64,000 bases of DNA from Gnomoniopsis sp. IMI 355080 (taxonomy: Eukaryota > Ascomycota > Sordariomycetes > Diaporthales > Gnomoniaceae). Position 1 is the first letter of the stretch; every line of letters starts with the position of its first letter. Under the pieces are notes generated by a model. The model had not been told where the DNA came from and did not search any database. It saw only the letters and a program-made list of their open reading frames with translations. Of this stretch, positions 11,576 through 22,065 are shown piece by piece. The stretch covers positions 1 to 64,000 of the forward strand of contig JAPEVC010000073.1 in the NCBI GenBank assembly GCA_027946555.1, given 5' to 3'. A program made the translations under genes and the position numbers.

Positions 11576-13210
11576 GATTGTGGATTGGTGTCGAGCAGAC
11601 GGGCGGTGTCCGTGGTGACTGCGTAGTGTGCTCTATGGACGAGGCTGGCGCAAGAACAAAGAAAGTCATGCAGTAACTTTTTGCGGTGCAGGGATCCTTG
11701 CAGATCAATGACGCTAAAGGTAACACACAACCACCGGGATTCCATCAACGTCAATTCCACAAGCTTCGAGAATGAAGACGAAAAACACATTTTGGGCTAT
11801 TGCACAATTGAAGCTCTCGGAGTACGTCATGATGTATTCAGTCAAGTCAATCAGATTTCGTTCTACAGCTCATGTACATACATAGTACTACAGTACAAAG
11901 TACACTGAGACTCTTCTTGAAGTGACTTGCGGCATATGAATCTTGGTGGGCACATCCGGTTTCGAGGGATAAGTTGGATCTTGCGACACTTCTAAATGGC
12001 GGGTCTAGAGAGAGAAAGGTCCTAATGTATTTTTCATCAATGCTGAGTACCTATTGCAGTCATTAACCCTATCTTAATTTTAATATAATGTATCGAGAAC
12101 GTGGACTCCCTGTCCAAAGCGACAGGGGTATTTATGGTTCGGGCCGTGCCGCTCACGACCCGCTGGTAACGCGTCAGTACATCAAGTGGAGGGAACCGCC
12201 TGCAACCACCGCACGAGTGACCACATTTGTGGAGAAGCCATTCTAGAGCTGCTTCCAGGTTTTTCTGGGGATTTTCCCAGCTAAACATATTCAAGTCTCT
12301 CAACAAGGAAAATGCAGCTGAAGGTTTCACCGATAGCGACCTGTTCATGAATATGTTAGGCATTTTCACTTTGAAATTGGACCGCGCTCAATATAAACTT
12401 ACCCGAACAGCTAGTCTTCCTGGAAAAGCAGGACTTACACTGGATACGAGCAAATTAGATCAGTCCCAGAAGACCGCAATCAGAGCCAGCTTGTTAACTA
12501 AGACTATTCCCGCGTCTCCATTACAAGCGGAGAAGTCGCCTACGCCCCGTGCTGGCTGTGATTCTGCGCCGCGAGCGATGCCTGATGGTAGGCTCTAAGT
12601 GCAGCTCAGGCCCCTGAGGATTGTGTCGGCGAGAGTGTTCGAGATCGCTACCTAGAAGGTGTATGTACGTCAATAAGTGACATGGACAGGGTCCTTTCCA
12701 ATTACCATCGCACTATGCCTCACATGTTGCGCTAACGTTTGTCGACGTGGTGGAGGGTAGGACGCAGTGAACAAGCCTTTGACCGAATTGCCGTGGACCT
12801 CAGAAATGATTGATGAAGATTTTTCTGAAGGCTTAGGTGAATATTGAAGCCAGGTATTATTGTGCTATTTAGGCCGTTGGATCCTGCTGCATGACCGCGA
12901 TAAGATCATTGGGCAAATTCCAGTCAGGGACGCGCATTGATCACCAAGGGCAAGATGCCAGGTTGCAATTGCCTCGGTATGTTCTCTATAGCATATGCCA
13001 GACCGTCCATTATATATACCAGATGTCGTATATACATTGAGGCTGCATTATCGATGGACTCCCAACTCCGAACAACGATTGCCAGCGTCGCAAGCACCGT
13101 TCAAAGTCCTCACCAGGACGAGTGTGAAAGGGCCCAGTCATAGATTTCTCTGGCGTTCATATTTTCTGGGGAGAACCCCTGAAATCAAAACCAACACCCC
13201 CCCCCAATCC

Positions 13211-13227
13211 AAAAAAAAAAAAAAAAA
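13211..13227. repeat. A17 homopolymer
   Basis: Run of 17 A in intergenic DNA, shortly after a C-rich run. Simple sequence with no function evident. Confidence 0.8.
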
Positions 13228-13307
13228 GAAGAAGCCGGCCTAGATCCTCGCTTGGTCCATAGGGCAGTGGACAGCGGGTTAGCATGGCCCCGTCGGAGAA
13301 GGAGCGT

Positions 13308-13317
13308 TACCTAGGTA
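13308..13317. repeat. TACCTAGGTA palindrome, copy 2
   Basis: Perfect copy of the 10-bp palindrome. A near-copy TACCTAGGGA follows at 13500-13509. Confidence 0.7.
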
Positions 13318-14633
13318 GAGCCAAGGCGAACAGGATGCATGCACAACATATTTGGACAAGGTTTCGATTAATATGGTGTTCAACGAAGTGAGACCCTTTT
13401 CCCCAGCCGCTCTAATGGCCACCGCATCGTATGTGCGGCTGTCTTGCCGGTTTGGGAATTGCAAGCGCTTGCAAAGTAGGAAGGTAACTATTTGGCAACT
13501 ACCTAGGGAGCTGAGGAGATAGTCAAGCTAGGATGCAAGATTATGCCGTCAGAGAACTGAGGTATAGTCCACTCAGCTGCGGTGAGAACAACTGTTTCAT
13601 CGATGGCACGTCAACCGGGAACCCTTCCCGAAGAGCCATGATCTACGCGGCGAGGTGATTGAATATCAAAGAATAGCGCCAGTAGGAAGAGTACAGAGAC
13701 CTTTGTAGAGGACCATGACATGATCTTCGGGGAACATAAGTCTCGCGAACCGATATAGGAGGGGAAACTGGTGTTGGTGTTTGAAAGGCAGTGAGTGGTA
13801 CAGGTCGACTGGAGGCTGACCTCGATAGTTCCAGCCTGTCTGTGATCACCGGCAACAACATAATTTTCGCGTGATATGTAATGTTAACTAAAGAATATGC
13901 GCAACTTCAACACAAGACTCAGCTCTAGAAAGACACTTGAACTGTTGGCAGGTCTGAGTTGCTGTGAAGCGGAAAACAGTAACAAAGCATGAGGAAAAAG
14001 ACAGTATGTTGATCGGTAAGAAGAACCTAGAAGGAAGAAAGGAAGCTATCGTGACAGGCCAACTGCTCTGGGAAGTATCTAGCCAGAGACCCTAACCCTT
14101 CTCATTGGTGGTCGATATTGATATATCAATATGAACAATCCGCTGTTGATAGTCTCCTGCAATTGTAATTGCGACACCCGTACCCATGAAGAACAGAAAT
14201 GTACGGAATTTCGGGATAAAGCAGTTGATTTGTAGCGACGACCGAGTATCAAAAGCATATCTTGTGTGCTACATTTCGGCTAACAGAATCATGGGCAAAG
14301 CTATCTGCACGATAATAAGGGTATAGCTTGGAGACTTGTTCCTCCTCAATTTAAGGTTCAGGGGCCAAACTCTACAGCAAGCGATGCACCCCCATCGGAT
14401 GCATGTATACGAGCATAAATCAACGGTGAACTTACTCTGTGCAGACTACACAGTATTTGGCACAAATTATAATAGCTTTAATTGAATTGCAGCTATTATG
14501 TGAATTGTGGAGAAATTAAGTCTGGGCACCAAGCCCACCTGGTGGCGCGTAGGATGCGAACGTTTCGGTGCCATCGTAATCGTCAACTCAGCTCGCTTTG
14601 AATGCTCGTATTCGGACTAAGTACAACAAAGGG

Positions 14634-14643
14634 TACCTAGGTA
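14634..14643. repeat. TACCTAGGTA palindrome, copy 3
   Basis: Perfect copy about 110 bp upstream of the dehydrogenase start codon and just before its TATA-like box, so it could be a promoter element. Confidence 0.7.
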
Positions 14644-14646
14644 AGT

Positions 14647-14654
14647 TATATAAG
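14647..14654 (+). promoter_or_regulatory. TATA-like box of the SDR gene
   Basis: TATATAAG, about 105 bp upstream of the ATG at 14756 and the right distance for a fungal core promoter. Inferred from sequence and position only. Confidence 0.45.
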
Positions 14655-14755
14655 CCAGAGTCCAGACCACTGTCTCTAAACTTCAACTTGTGAAAGCATC
14701 ACCAACGAAGCTCACATTCACAAGAACCAATTAATTATCGTCTGTCCTCATCACA

Positions 14756-15544
14756 ATGTCCACTCCTGCCACTGTCCTCATCACCGGCGCCGGCGGTGGC
14801 CTCGGAAAAGCCACCGCAACCGCTTTCCTCGCCGCTGGTGCCAACGTAGTCATCTGCGACGTAAATCAAGGACGTCTCGACTCCACGTCCAAGGAGTGGA
14901 CCGAAGCGGGCTACGATGGCAAGTTCCTCGCCACCACCACCAACGTGACAGACCCGGCCTCGGTACAAGAGTACGTTGCTGCCGCCGTCGCCAAGTTCGG
15001 CAGGGTGGACGTCGTGGTCAACAACGCCGGCATCATGGACGACTTCTCAGGGGCGGCAGAGTGCACCCAGGAGATGTGGCATCGCGTCATGAGCGTCAAC
15101 GTGAACGGGCCGTACTACCTCATCCAGGCGTCCATCAAGCAGATGGAGAAGCAGACCGACGGCGCCCCGGGTGGCGTCTTTATCAACATTTGCTCGACAT
15201 CGGCCGTATATGGTAGCACGTGTGGCGCGGCGTACACGGCTTCCAAGCACGGACTGCTGGGCTTGCACAAGAACACGGCGTTCACCTATCGTGACAAGGG
15301 CATTTATTCCGTCGCATTGATCATGGGCGGGATGGACACGAACGTGAGCGATGGGATGAAGAGGGGCGAGCTGGATATCGAGGGTTACAAGAGAGTGAAA
15401 GCGTCACGGCCCTTTGATGTAGAGAAGGACTTGGTGCCGCTGGACACCGTGGCAAAAACTATCATGTTCTTCAGTGATAGGAGTATCGCAGAGAGTGCGA
15501 CCGGTGGCGTCATTGATTTGAAGAAAAACAACCCTGCGAATTGA
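14756..15544 (+). CDS. short-chain dehydrogenase/reductase (SDR)
   Basis: NAD(P)-dependent oxidoreductase of the classical SDR family, 262 aa in one uninterrupted exon. The Rossmann nucleotide-binding motif TGAGGGLG is at residues 10-17 and NNAG at 89-92. The catalytic serine lies in ICSTSA (about 147) and the YxxxK pair is Tyr160/Lys164 (YTASK). An Asp after the second strand (ICDVN) favours NAD(H) over NADP(H). There is no signal peptide or membrane segment, so it is probably cytosolic. The substrate cannot be told from sequence. Next to it are an acyl-CoA synthetase and an aldo/keto reductase, which suggests a catabolic or aldehyde/alcohol role, but that is inference. Confidence 0.92.
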   Translation: MSTPATVLITGAGGGLGKATATAFLAAGANVVICDVNQGRLDSTSKEWTEAGYDGKFLATTTNVTDPASVQEYVAAAVAKFGRVDVVVNNAGIMDDFSGAAECTQEMWHRVMSVNVNGPYYLIQASIKQMEKQTDGAPGGVFINICSTSAVYGSTCGAAYTASKHGLLGLHKNTAFTYRDKGIYSVALIMGGMDTNVSDGMKRGELDIEGYKRVKASRPFDVEKDLVPLDTVAKTIMFFSDRSIAESATGGVIDLKKNNPAN

Positions 15545-16162
15545 GTTGCTTCATATAGACGAATGAATGGTGTCTAAGCCACCTACCTAGGTCAAGACAT
15601 CTAAATCATCCATCTATCTGATCCAGAGAGGACAGACAGAAAGACAAAACCCAATTAAACGGACAAGACAGATACCAAAATATCAATCAAACCACCTTTC
15701 TGCTCGGCACATTGATTTCCACAATTTGAACGGCAGAGAAAAGCACAAGTAACACCATGTAGGTATAAGAAGGTGATCTATTATGGAACAGAGCATCAAG
15801 CAATGGGCTTCATATACCTGCCCACTAATGCAGGCCGACACAGACACAAATGTAGCTACCCGAGGAGCAGGGACGCATGTGGCCATTTTGTCATTGTTGG
15901 CTTGTCAGATTCAACTCATTTAATTGCTAGCAGCGCTTTCTGCTGGAATCCACGTCCCACGTCAACCGACCAACGAATGAGACAATGTATGCTTAGGTAA
16001 ATAATTCAGAAGCCAGCTACCAAGCTAATAAGACAGAAGTCATTGAAGGCTCGGAGATGGGCCAGGCTCTCAATTATACCATAAACCTCATTGAAGCTTC
16101 GGAGGGGTATAAAGTACAGCAATTTTATTTGTCTCGGGGCCAGATTCCTACTGGCTATACTC
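15545..16162. other. convergent intergenic region
   Basis: Between the ends of the dehydrogenase and acyl-CoA synthetase genes. No coding region is seen. A near-copy TACCTAGGTC of the recurrent palindrome lies at 15584-15593. Confidence 0.5.
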
Positions 16163-18292
16163 TTACCAAACCTTCTGTTTACCAAGCTCTTTATCCAGCA
16201 CTGCCTCAGCCTTCTCATCTACATTGCCTTTCCCCGTAAAGATGTGAATCAAATCCACGGCGGCGTCCCTCAGCTTGAACTTCTGTATCTTCCCACTCGC
16301 CGTCTTGGGGTAATCATCCGTCCAGAAAATATACTTGGGCACCAGATGCCCGCTCAGATGACTCCGTACCCATTCCTTCACATCGTCCTTCCTCAATAAT
16401 GGCATTCCCTGAGATTCTGATCTCGCGAAGCCCTCTTCTCCAAAGGTGGGATCATCCTCCGTCGCGACGCCCGCACGCGCAACGATAAATGCACACACGG
16501 CCTCGCCCAGCTTCGCATCCGGCACTCCCACCACACTGGCCTCGGCGATCAGCGGGTGCTGGAAAAGGACGTTTTCGATTTCGAGCGGGTGTATGTTCTC
16601 TCCGCTGCGGATGATCAAATCCTTGATTCGACCCGTGATGGAGACGTAGCCGTCGGACGTCATGGATGCTTCATCGCCGCTATACATCCACCATCGACCA
16701 GATTTACTCGACGCACCTACAGCAGGCTCGCCTAGCTCCGTGGCCTGCATGCCGATGTCGACGTCCGGCTCGTGAATACGCACCTCCTTGGTCTTTTCCT
16801 CGTCGCCCCAGTACCCTTGCATAACAAGGTAGCCGCTGGCCGCCAGCTCTCCGCGTTGGCCGATGGGAACGACCTTGCTCCTGTTGGTCGGGTCAACAAT
16901 CTTGACTCGTGTGTGGGGCATCACGCGCCCGATGCTGCTTGTCCGCTTGTCTAGAGGGTCTGTAGGGGCTGTCATGCATGAAACTGGACTGGTTTCTGTC
17001 ATGCCATAGCAAATCACCAGGTCACTCAATCCGAGGTTCTCGTAGAGCTTTCGCATAAGAGACTCCGGTACAGATGATCCTGCTGCAATGCCCTTTCGTA
17101 GATGTGTTGGTAGCTGGCGTATCTCCTCGTTCGTGAATTTTGCCTTTGAACTGCCTTTTCCCAATAGCTCCAACATTGACACGAACATAGTCGCAACTCC
17201 GTAAAGACCAGTAGCGCGATAGTCCAATGCCATTCTCAGATTGGCCATCGGATCGAAGGCAGGTGATGGAAAGAGGATCGCAGCGCCGGAGGTCACTGTT
17301 GCCATGTAGCCCAACACGCATCCGAAACAGTGGAATAAAGGTGGCGGACAGATGATAAGATCAGAGGGAGTGAGACCCATGCGGTCGCCAATGAGGTACC
17401 CGTTGTTCAAGATGTTTGTGTGCGTCAGCATGGCGGCTTTGGGATGCGATGTTGTCCCTGAGGTAAATTGAATGTTGATTGTTTCATTGGGATCCAGCGG
17501 AGTGTCCGGAATGACAGGCCTGTTGTTGCTGAGGGAGGGTTCGCCAGTGAGCGTCGAGTATGGAGTTAACGAGGGATACTTGTCCAGCTGGAAGTCCACC
17601 GAAGGATGATACGCAGTATTGTCCAACAGCACAATCTTCTTTAGTGTCGGAACCTGGGCGCTCTCTACGCTGCGGCCCTCTAAATTTGGCACCAAGTCCT
17701 TCAACAGCTCCAGATTGCTTCGCCCTTGGCCAGGCTTGTATGCACGGTCTGTAACGGCGCCAATAATCAGAACTTCTACGCCGAGATGTGACAGCGCAGC
17801 TCCCACTTGTGATGCAGTGAAGGCAGGGTTGAGTGGCACAAGTATGGCGCCCAGCTTAAAAATAGCGTAGGTGAGGGTCGCGTGCTCTACCGTATTCCCC
17901 AGACTAACTGCCACTCTGTCACCTTTCTGCACCCCCAAAGCACGCAACGAGTGCGCCAGAGCGCTTGACTCAGTGTCTAGGGCCGCATAGGTGAGTACTG
18001 TTTCCTTGGCCGGGCCCCCAGAGCCGGGAAGGTGTGCCTCCCTCGAGATCACAGCCGGTCGGTCACCGAACTTGGAGACGATGCTGGCAAAGTTGCCCGG
18101 GATCGTGTGCGTGAGTAGCGGAGGTGTATTAGGGCCTTGTGAAATGCTGTATGACAAGCCGCTGTATAGTCTCGCTTGAGACGTAGATTGAGTGTTCTGC
18201 CACGATGCCCTCCATTTCGACGGCTGGATTTGTTGTACCCTCCATGCCAGTCTCGGAACGGATCCGTACTTTAGAGCGGAGGAGAGCGACAT
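16163..18292 (-). CDS. acyl-CoA synthetase, AMP-binding family (ACSF2-like)
   Basis: Adenylate-forming enzyme that activates a carboxylic acid (probably medium-chain fatty or aromatic) to its CoA thioester through an acyl-AMP. 709 aa, single exon. The first ~45 residues are rich in Arg/Ser/Gln and lack acidic residues, consistent with a mitochondrial targeting peptide. The core motifs are all present: phosphate-binding FTSGTTSHPK at 276-285, YGMTETSP, the hinge GRIKDLIIRSGENIHPLEIE, and the C-terminal PKTASGKIQK with catalytic Lys668. One small oddity is Ser in place of the common Gly after SGTT, which the family signature tolerates. The C-terminal ~40 residues past the catalytic lysine are longer than usual. 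The substrate is not determined. The gene is divergent from the aldo/keto reductase, with 679 bp between the start codons. Confidence 0.93.
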   Translation of the reverse strand: MSLSSALKYGSVPRLAWRVQQIQPSKWRASWQNTQSTSQARLYSGLSYSISQGPNTPPLLTHTIPGNFASIVSKFGDRPAVISREAHLPGSGGPAKETVLTYAALDTESSALAHSLRALGVQKGDRVAVSLGNTVEHATLTYAIFKLGAILVPLNPAFTASQVGAALSHLGVEVLIIGAVTDRAYKPGQGRSNLELLKDLVPNLEGRSVESAQVPTLKKIVLLDNTAYHPSVDFQLDKYPSLTPYSTLTGEPSLSNNRPVIPDTPLDPNETINIQFTSGTTSHPKAAMLTHTNILNNGYLIGDRMGLTPSDLIICPPPLFHCFGCVLGYMATVTSGAAILFPSPAFDPMANLRMALDYRATGLYGVATMFVSMLELLGKGSSKAKFTNEEIRQLPTHLRKGIAAGSSVPESLMRKLYENLGLSDLVICYGMTETSPVSCMTAPTDPLDKRTSSIGRVMPHTRVKIVDPTNRSKVVPIGQRGELAASGYLVMQGYWGDEEKTKEVRIHEPDVDIGMQATELGEPAVGASSKSGRWWMYSGDEASMTSDGYVSITGRIKDLIIRSGENIHPLEIENVLFQHPLIAEASVVGVPDAKLGEAVCAFIVARAGVATEDDPTFGEEGFARSESQGMPLLRKDDVKEWVRSHLSGHLVPKYIFWTDDYPKTASGKIQKFKLRDAAVDLIHIFTGKGNVDEKAEAVLDKELGKQKVW

Positions 18293-18971
18293 CAGGTCAA
18301 GACGAAAGTGGGTGAAAGTTCATATAACATACTTGCTATATTATCTCCATGCAATGCAAGCTAAAGAGGAGCAAAGGCGATAACACAGAAGAAGGGAAGC
18401 AAACTCAATTGATACCATGCGAAGAGACATTTTAAACATTGCGCTTCCCTTGAATTCAAAAGCCATTCTTACTGTAGCTTGGAACCCCGCGTCACAATCT
18501 CCAACAATGGAAGGAGGAAGCTGCAAAATGCGGGGTAGAAGCTGGGGAAACCCCAATAATATACCATGCTACCTAGAACGGATCAAAAACCGTCAACACC
18601 ACCTGAAAGAGTAGGATGACAAACCCACCTGAATGAGCCCTGTGCACTTGGAAACTTCTGGGATTGTCAACTATGTGAGCACGTTAAAGGCTAACGTTGG
18701 AGCAATTTGCTGGTGGGCGGAACGGAAGCATGGCATCGGCCCGGGAGCCGGTTCCTCACAGATCAGATCCGCCTCTATTTACAAAGCTCCGATCTTCGGT
18801 CTCCACCCCAGGGTGCAGCATATAGCTAGGACGAACTTTACTTGAGAGAATATATATATAGAGAGAGATTGGTCTCGACTAAGGTCCGGCTTCTCTTCAT
18901 ATGACACTCACCTCCTCTACCCTCCGCCGAACTTTTGAACCTCAGCACATTCCAAGACCTGAACTCGCAAC
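18293..18971. promoter_or_regulatory. divergent promoter region (acyl-CoA synthetase / aldo-keto reductase)
   Basis: Gene-free DNA between two divergent start codons, so it must hold both promoters. A TATA-like run GAATATATATATAG lies near 18847, about 120 bp before the reductase ATG. No specific operator is recognised. Confidence 0.5.
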
Positions 18972-20099
18972 ATGGCGTCTTCTTCCACCCTCCAGAGCAA
19001 GGTCAAACTGAACAGCGGCCATGAGATACCACTATTGGGATATGGTCTCTGGCAGACGTGAGTGAGACTACAATGAAAGTACAAGCCCGTGATCCTTTTG
19101 GGAGCTGACAACAGCCGTGTCCCAACAGCCCCGAGGATGTCGCTGAGGACGTTTGCATCCAGGCTCTGAACCTTGGCTACCGACACGTATGTAGCGCAAC
19201 CTCTATCATTAGGCAACATTATCCCAGGCACGTATCAAACATCCAGAACCGACTGACAATCTGTCTCCCGCTCAGATCGACTCAGCTGCCGTCTACAAGA
19301 ATGAAGCCGGCTGCGGCGCCGCCATCCGCAAAATCAGCGCCCAGATCCCCCGCGACCAGATCTTCTTCACCTCTAAGGTCCCCGGTCGCACCCTCTCCTA
19401 CGAGTCCGCCAAGGAGCAAGTCGCCAAGACGCTCGAGATCACGGGCCTGGACTACATCGACCTGATGCTGCTGCACGCGCCCTACGGCGGCTCGGCCGTG
19501 CGCAAGGCGGCCTGGAAGGGTCTCGTCGAGTGCGTCGAGGAGGGAAAAGTGCGGTCCATTGGCGTGAGCAACTACGGCGTGCACCATCTGGACGAGCTCG
19601 AGTCGCACATCAAGGAGCTCGAGGCCGAGCGCGGCGGTAAAGGCAAAGGCGGCGTGCTGAGCGTCGGCCAGTGGGAGATCCACCCTTGGTGCGCGCGCGA
19701 GGACATTGCCGCGTGGTGCAAGGCCCGCAATGTCGCCGTCGAGGCGTACTCGCCGCTGGTCAGGGGCGAGCGCTGGGGCGAGCCGGTGCTCAAGAAGCTG
19801 GCTGACAAGTACGGCGTGAGCGAGGCGCAGGTGTTGATTCGGTGGAGTCTGCAGAAGGGATATGTCCCGCTGCCGAGTAAGTGCCAACAGAACCCCGGGA
19901 TCCTCCTAGAGGAGCCATCATGCTTTGGAAATGGAAGCATGTGCTAATACTGGTGATAGAGAGCGTCACGCCCCAGCGTATCAAGGACAACGCCGACGTC
20001 TATGGCTTCGAGTTGACGGCTGAGGAGGTCAAGGAGTTGCAGACTGAGGAGTACAAGCCTGTGTGTTGGGACCCCAATGTTTCGCCGATTGACAACTAG
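18972..20099 (+). CDS. aldo/keto reductase
   Basis: NADPH-dependent oxidoreductase of the AKR superfamily, predicted 294 aa. Four exons: 18972-19057, 19129-19186, 19276-19876 and 19960-20099, with introns of 71, 89 and 83 nt. The joins give LLGYGLWQTPEDVAEDV, LGYRHIDSAAVYKNEAG and VPLPKSVTPQRIKDN, all family-typical, which fixes the splice sites. The catalytic tetrad is complete: Asp50, Tyr55, Lys82 and His115. The cofactor-binding KSVTPQRIKDN segment lies across the last junction. No signal peptide, so probably cytosolic. Close in type to xylose/glycerol-dehydrogenase-like fungal AKRs, but the substrate is unknown. Intron 3 carries a GCTAATA branch site. Confidence 0.94.
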
Positions 20100-20876
20100 T
20101 TGTAATTCGCTACCGTATACGTGCTTTAAGAGCAAGTGAAAATGGAACGTGATTTACCACTCGTACTCGTGATTATATTTGCAACAACACTTTACTGTAC
20201 TATGGCAAATAACTGCTATCGGACATAGTGCAGAAGCCGGCTGAGACCCTTTTTCCCATCCAGTACCCATTTCCGGTAAGAGACAACTCGCATCCCCACC
20301 TAATTGAGATGCCAAGACCCTAAACGAATCTGACAGCGGAAGGACACTTAAAAGCCGGGAAAGGGTGAGGAAGTGTCACTGAAAGTTTCACATGTGCTAA
20401 ATGCAACCCACACACTTTCGGGGCCCAGCCCTGATAAAAAGGCCCGGAAGTTAGAACACAGTCTTTCTTCAGCGAAGCCAACATTCGTGTTTGCGACGCA
20501 TCGAGACATTACTTGCGATTTGGGCTTTTAGAATTCGGAGTTGAACGATACTGGGACGCCACATCCCAAAAATCTATTGCTCTAGAGTCGTGATCCTCAA
20601 GGCCTCGTAGGCCGTCAACCAATACTGCCTGGGTATGTACATACTGGGAAAAAAGACTGTCCTGCTTTTTCCCGCCTTCTCCCAGATCGTAGTTGTTAGG
20701 TGTGTATGCAGCAGAAACCACGTACGTCGCTTTTAGCGCCCTGAAACTCCATTTCGCATGCAGTGGGTAGTAATTCGGCCGCCTTCAAAACGATAATAAG
20801 AAAGTTTGGTATACAAGAATCATCCACCAAGACGCAAAGTGTGTCCCGCTGGGTTAACACGGCTAGGGCCATAAAG
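20100..20876. other. convergent intergenic region
   Basis: Between the ends of the reductase and the mannosyltransferase gene. No coding region is recognised. Confidence 0.5.
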
Positions 20877-22065
20877 CTAGCCGCCAACGTGTCGTTCGTT
20901 CTCAGGTTTCCAGGTACCTGTAGGGCCATGTCAGTTAAGCTCATCTTTGGGACGAAAAGTCATTTGCAAAATGCACAAACTCACCCTCAAATCCGTGCCT
21001 CACAAAAGCCATCTCATCGTCATATTCTCCAGCTCCCATCTGGCCCACACCAGGAGAGAAGCTCGTGATGGGCAGCACAATTACATCACCGACCTTCTTC
21101 GCAGTCGTCATGCCCGTGAAATTATGCCAATCGATGGGGCCCTTGCTGGAGCTCATATCAAAGTACCGCGCGTCGTTGAAGTATGACATGATCACGTCCG
21201 TCCATACCGCGGGCCCCGTAAACTCGATCACGTTCTTGTCCTTGAATCCGGCGAGCAGACCCGATCGCTTCCTCTTCAGTGTCTCTTCAGTAATCTCCGC
21301 CACCACTTCTCTCAACACAGGGTGTCCCGGCTTCGACTGGATCGTCCACTGGCAGAATTGGATGCGCCGGCTGTACCAGTCGTGCCAGTCTGGTCGGTCT
21401 GGGTCGGCCTCGATGCCAATGACTAGCCCAATAGCCTCGCGTGGGACGCTCTCGGGAACCCACTCGACCGCCGACTTGAGCGCTGAAGTGTCAATGTCGC
21501 TGTAGACGCCGCCGCGTGCCAATAAAATCAGGTAGCGGAAGAAATCGGCCTTGAGCACCGGGAGTGGCAGTGCCTCGTATGCTTCTAGAACCTCGGGAAC
21601 CGCGGCGTAAAACAGCTTGACCATGCTTTCGGCGACGGCATCAGTGACGACCTCATGGACGAAGCCCTCGTGGAGCTTGGACCAGGATGCCTCCTCGCCT
21701 CGGAATTGGAACTGGCCCTCAGAGGGCGTGTACTTCCAAGTTTGCCATATGTAGGCCGGGAATTTGGACTCGACATCGTAGGGATATTGGTAAGCAAGCT
21801 TTTCGCTCAGAGTCCATTTGGAGGTATCTTGTATGGGCTTTTGTGCGCTATTGATGCCGCCCCTGCTCGGTGCGTCTTTTTCGGATGCGCCTGGGAGGCC
21901 TGTTGTGGAAGAGGTTTGTCTTGAGGAGTCGGGTATGTTGTTGGTTTGTGGGAAGGATTCTAATATTGTGTCGGAGGGGCCTGGCGCCTTGTGGGATCGA
22001 GTGAGGAGGTAGAAGAGGGTGAGGAAGCTCGCGGCTGCGATTAGGGCGCGCTTGAAGGTGAGCAT
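20877..22065 (-). CDS. OCH1-like alpha-1,6-mannosyltransferase (GT32)
   Basis: Golgi glycosyltransferase of family GT32. OCH1-type members add the first alpha-1,6-mannose of the outer chain to N-glycans, from GDP-mannose. Predicted 373 aa from exons 22065-20985 and 20917-20877. The protein is type II: a short tail, a membrane anchor at about residues 7-21, a Ser/Thr-rich stem, then the catalytic domain with IPxxIWQTW-like YIWQTWKY, LKADFFRYLILLARGGVYSDIDT (DXD at Asp190/Asp192) and SPGVGQMGA. Without splicing the frame would end in unrelated residues. The 67-nt intron (donor GTGAGT, acceptor CTACAG) restores the typical HGFEGTWKPE ending and stops after VGG. It could be another GT32 member rather than OCH1 itself. 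Confidence 0.9.

Larger units (their letters stand above)
11576..14755. other. gene-free region, 3.2 kb
   Basis: No gene is recognised. Two opposed open frames near 12037-12598 share the same DNA, and neither resembles a family. The region contains an A17 run at 13211-13227, palindrome copies at 13308 and 14634, and A+T-rich DNA around 13860-14560. The last few hundred bases are the promoter of the downstream dehydrogenase. Confidence 0.5.

Noticed and set aside
12037..12598. Opposed open frames of about 110-120 codons
   Set aside because: They cover the same DNA on both strands, neither resembles a family, and no splice structure joins them to anything.
19282..19887. 201-codon minus-strand frame
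   Set aside because: Antisense shadow of the GC-rich third exon of the aldo/keto reductase.
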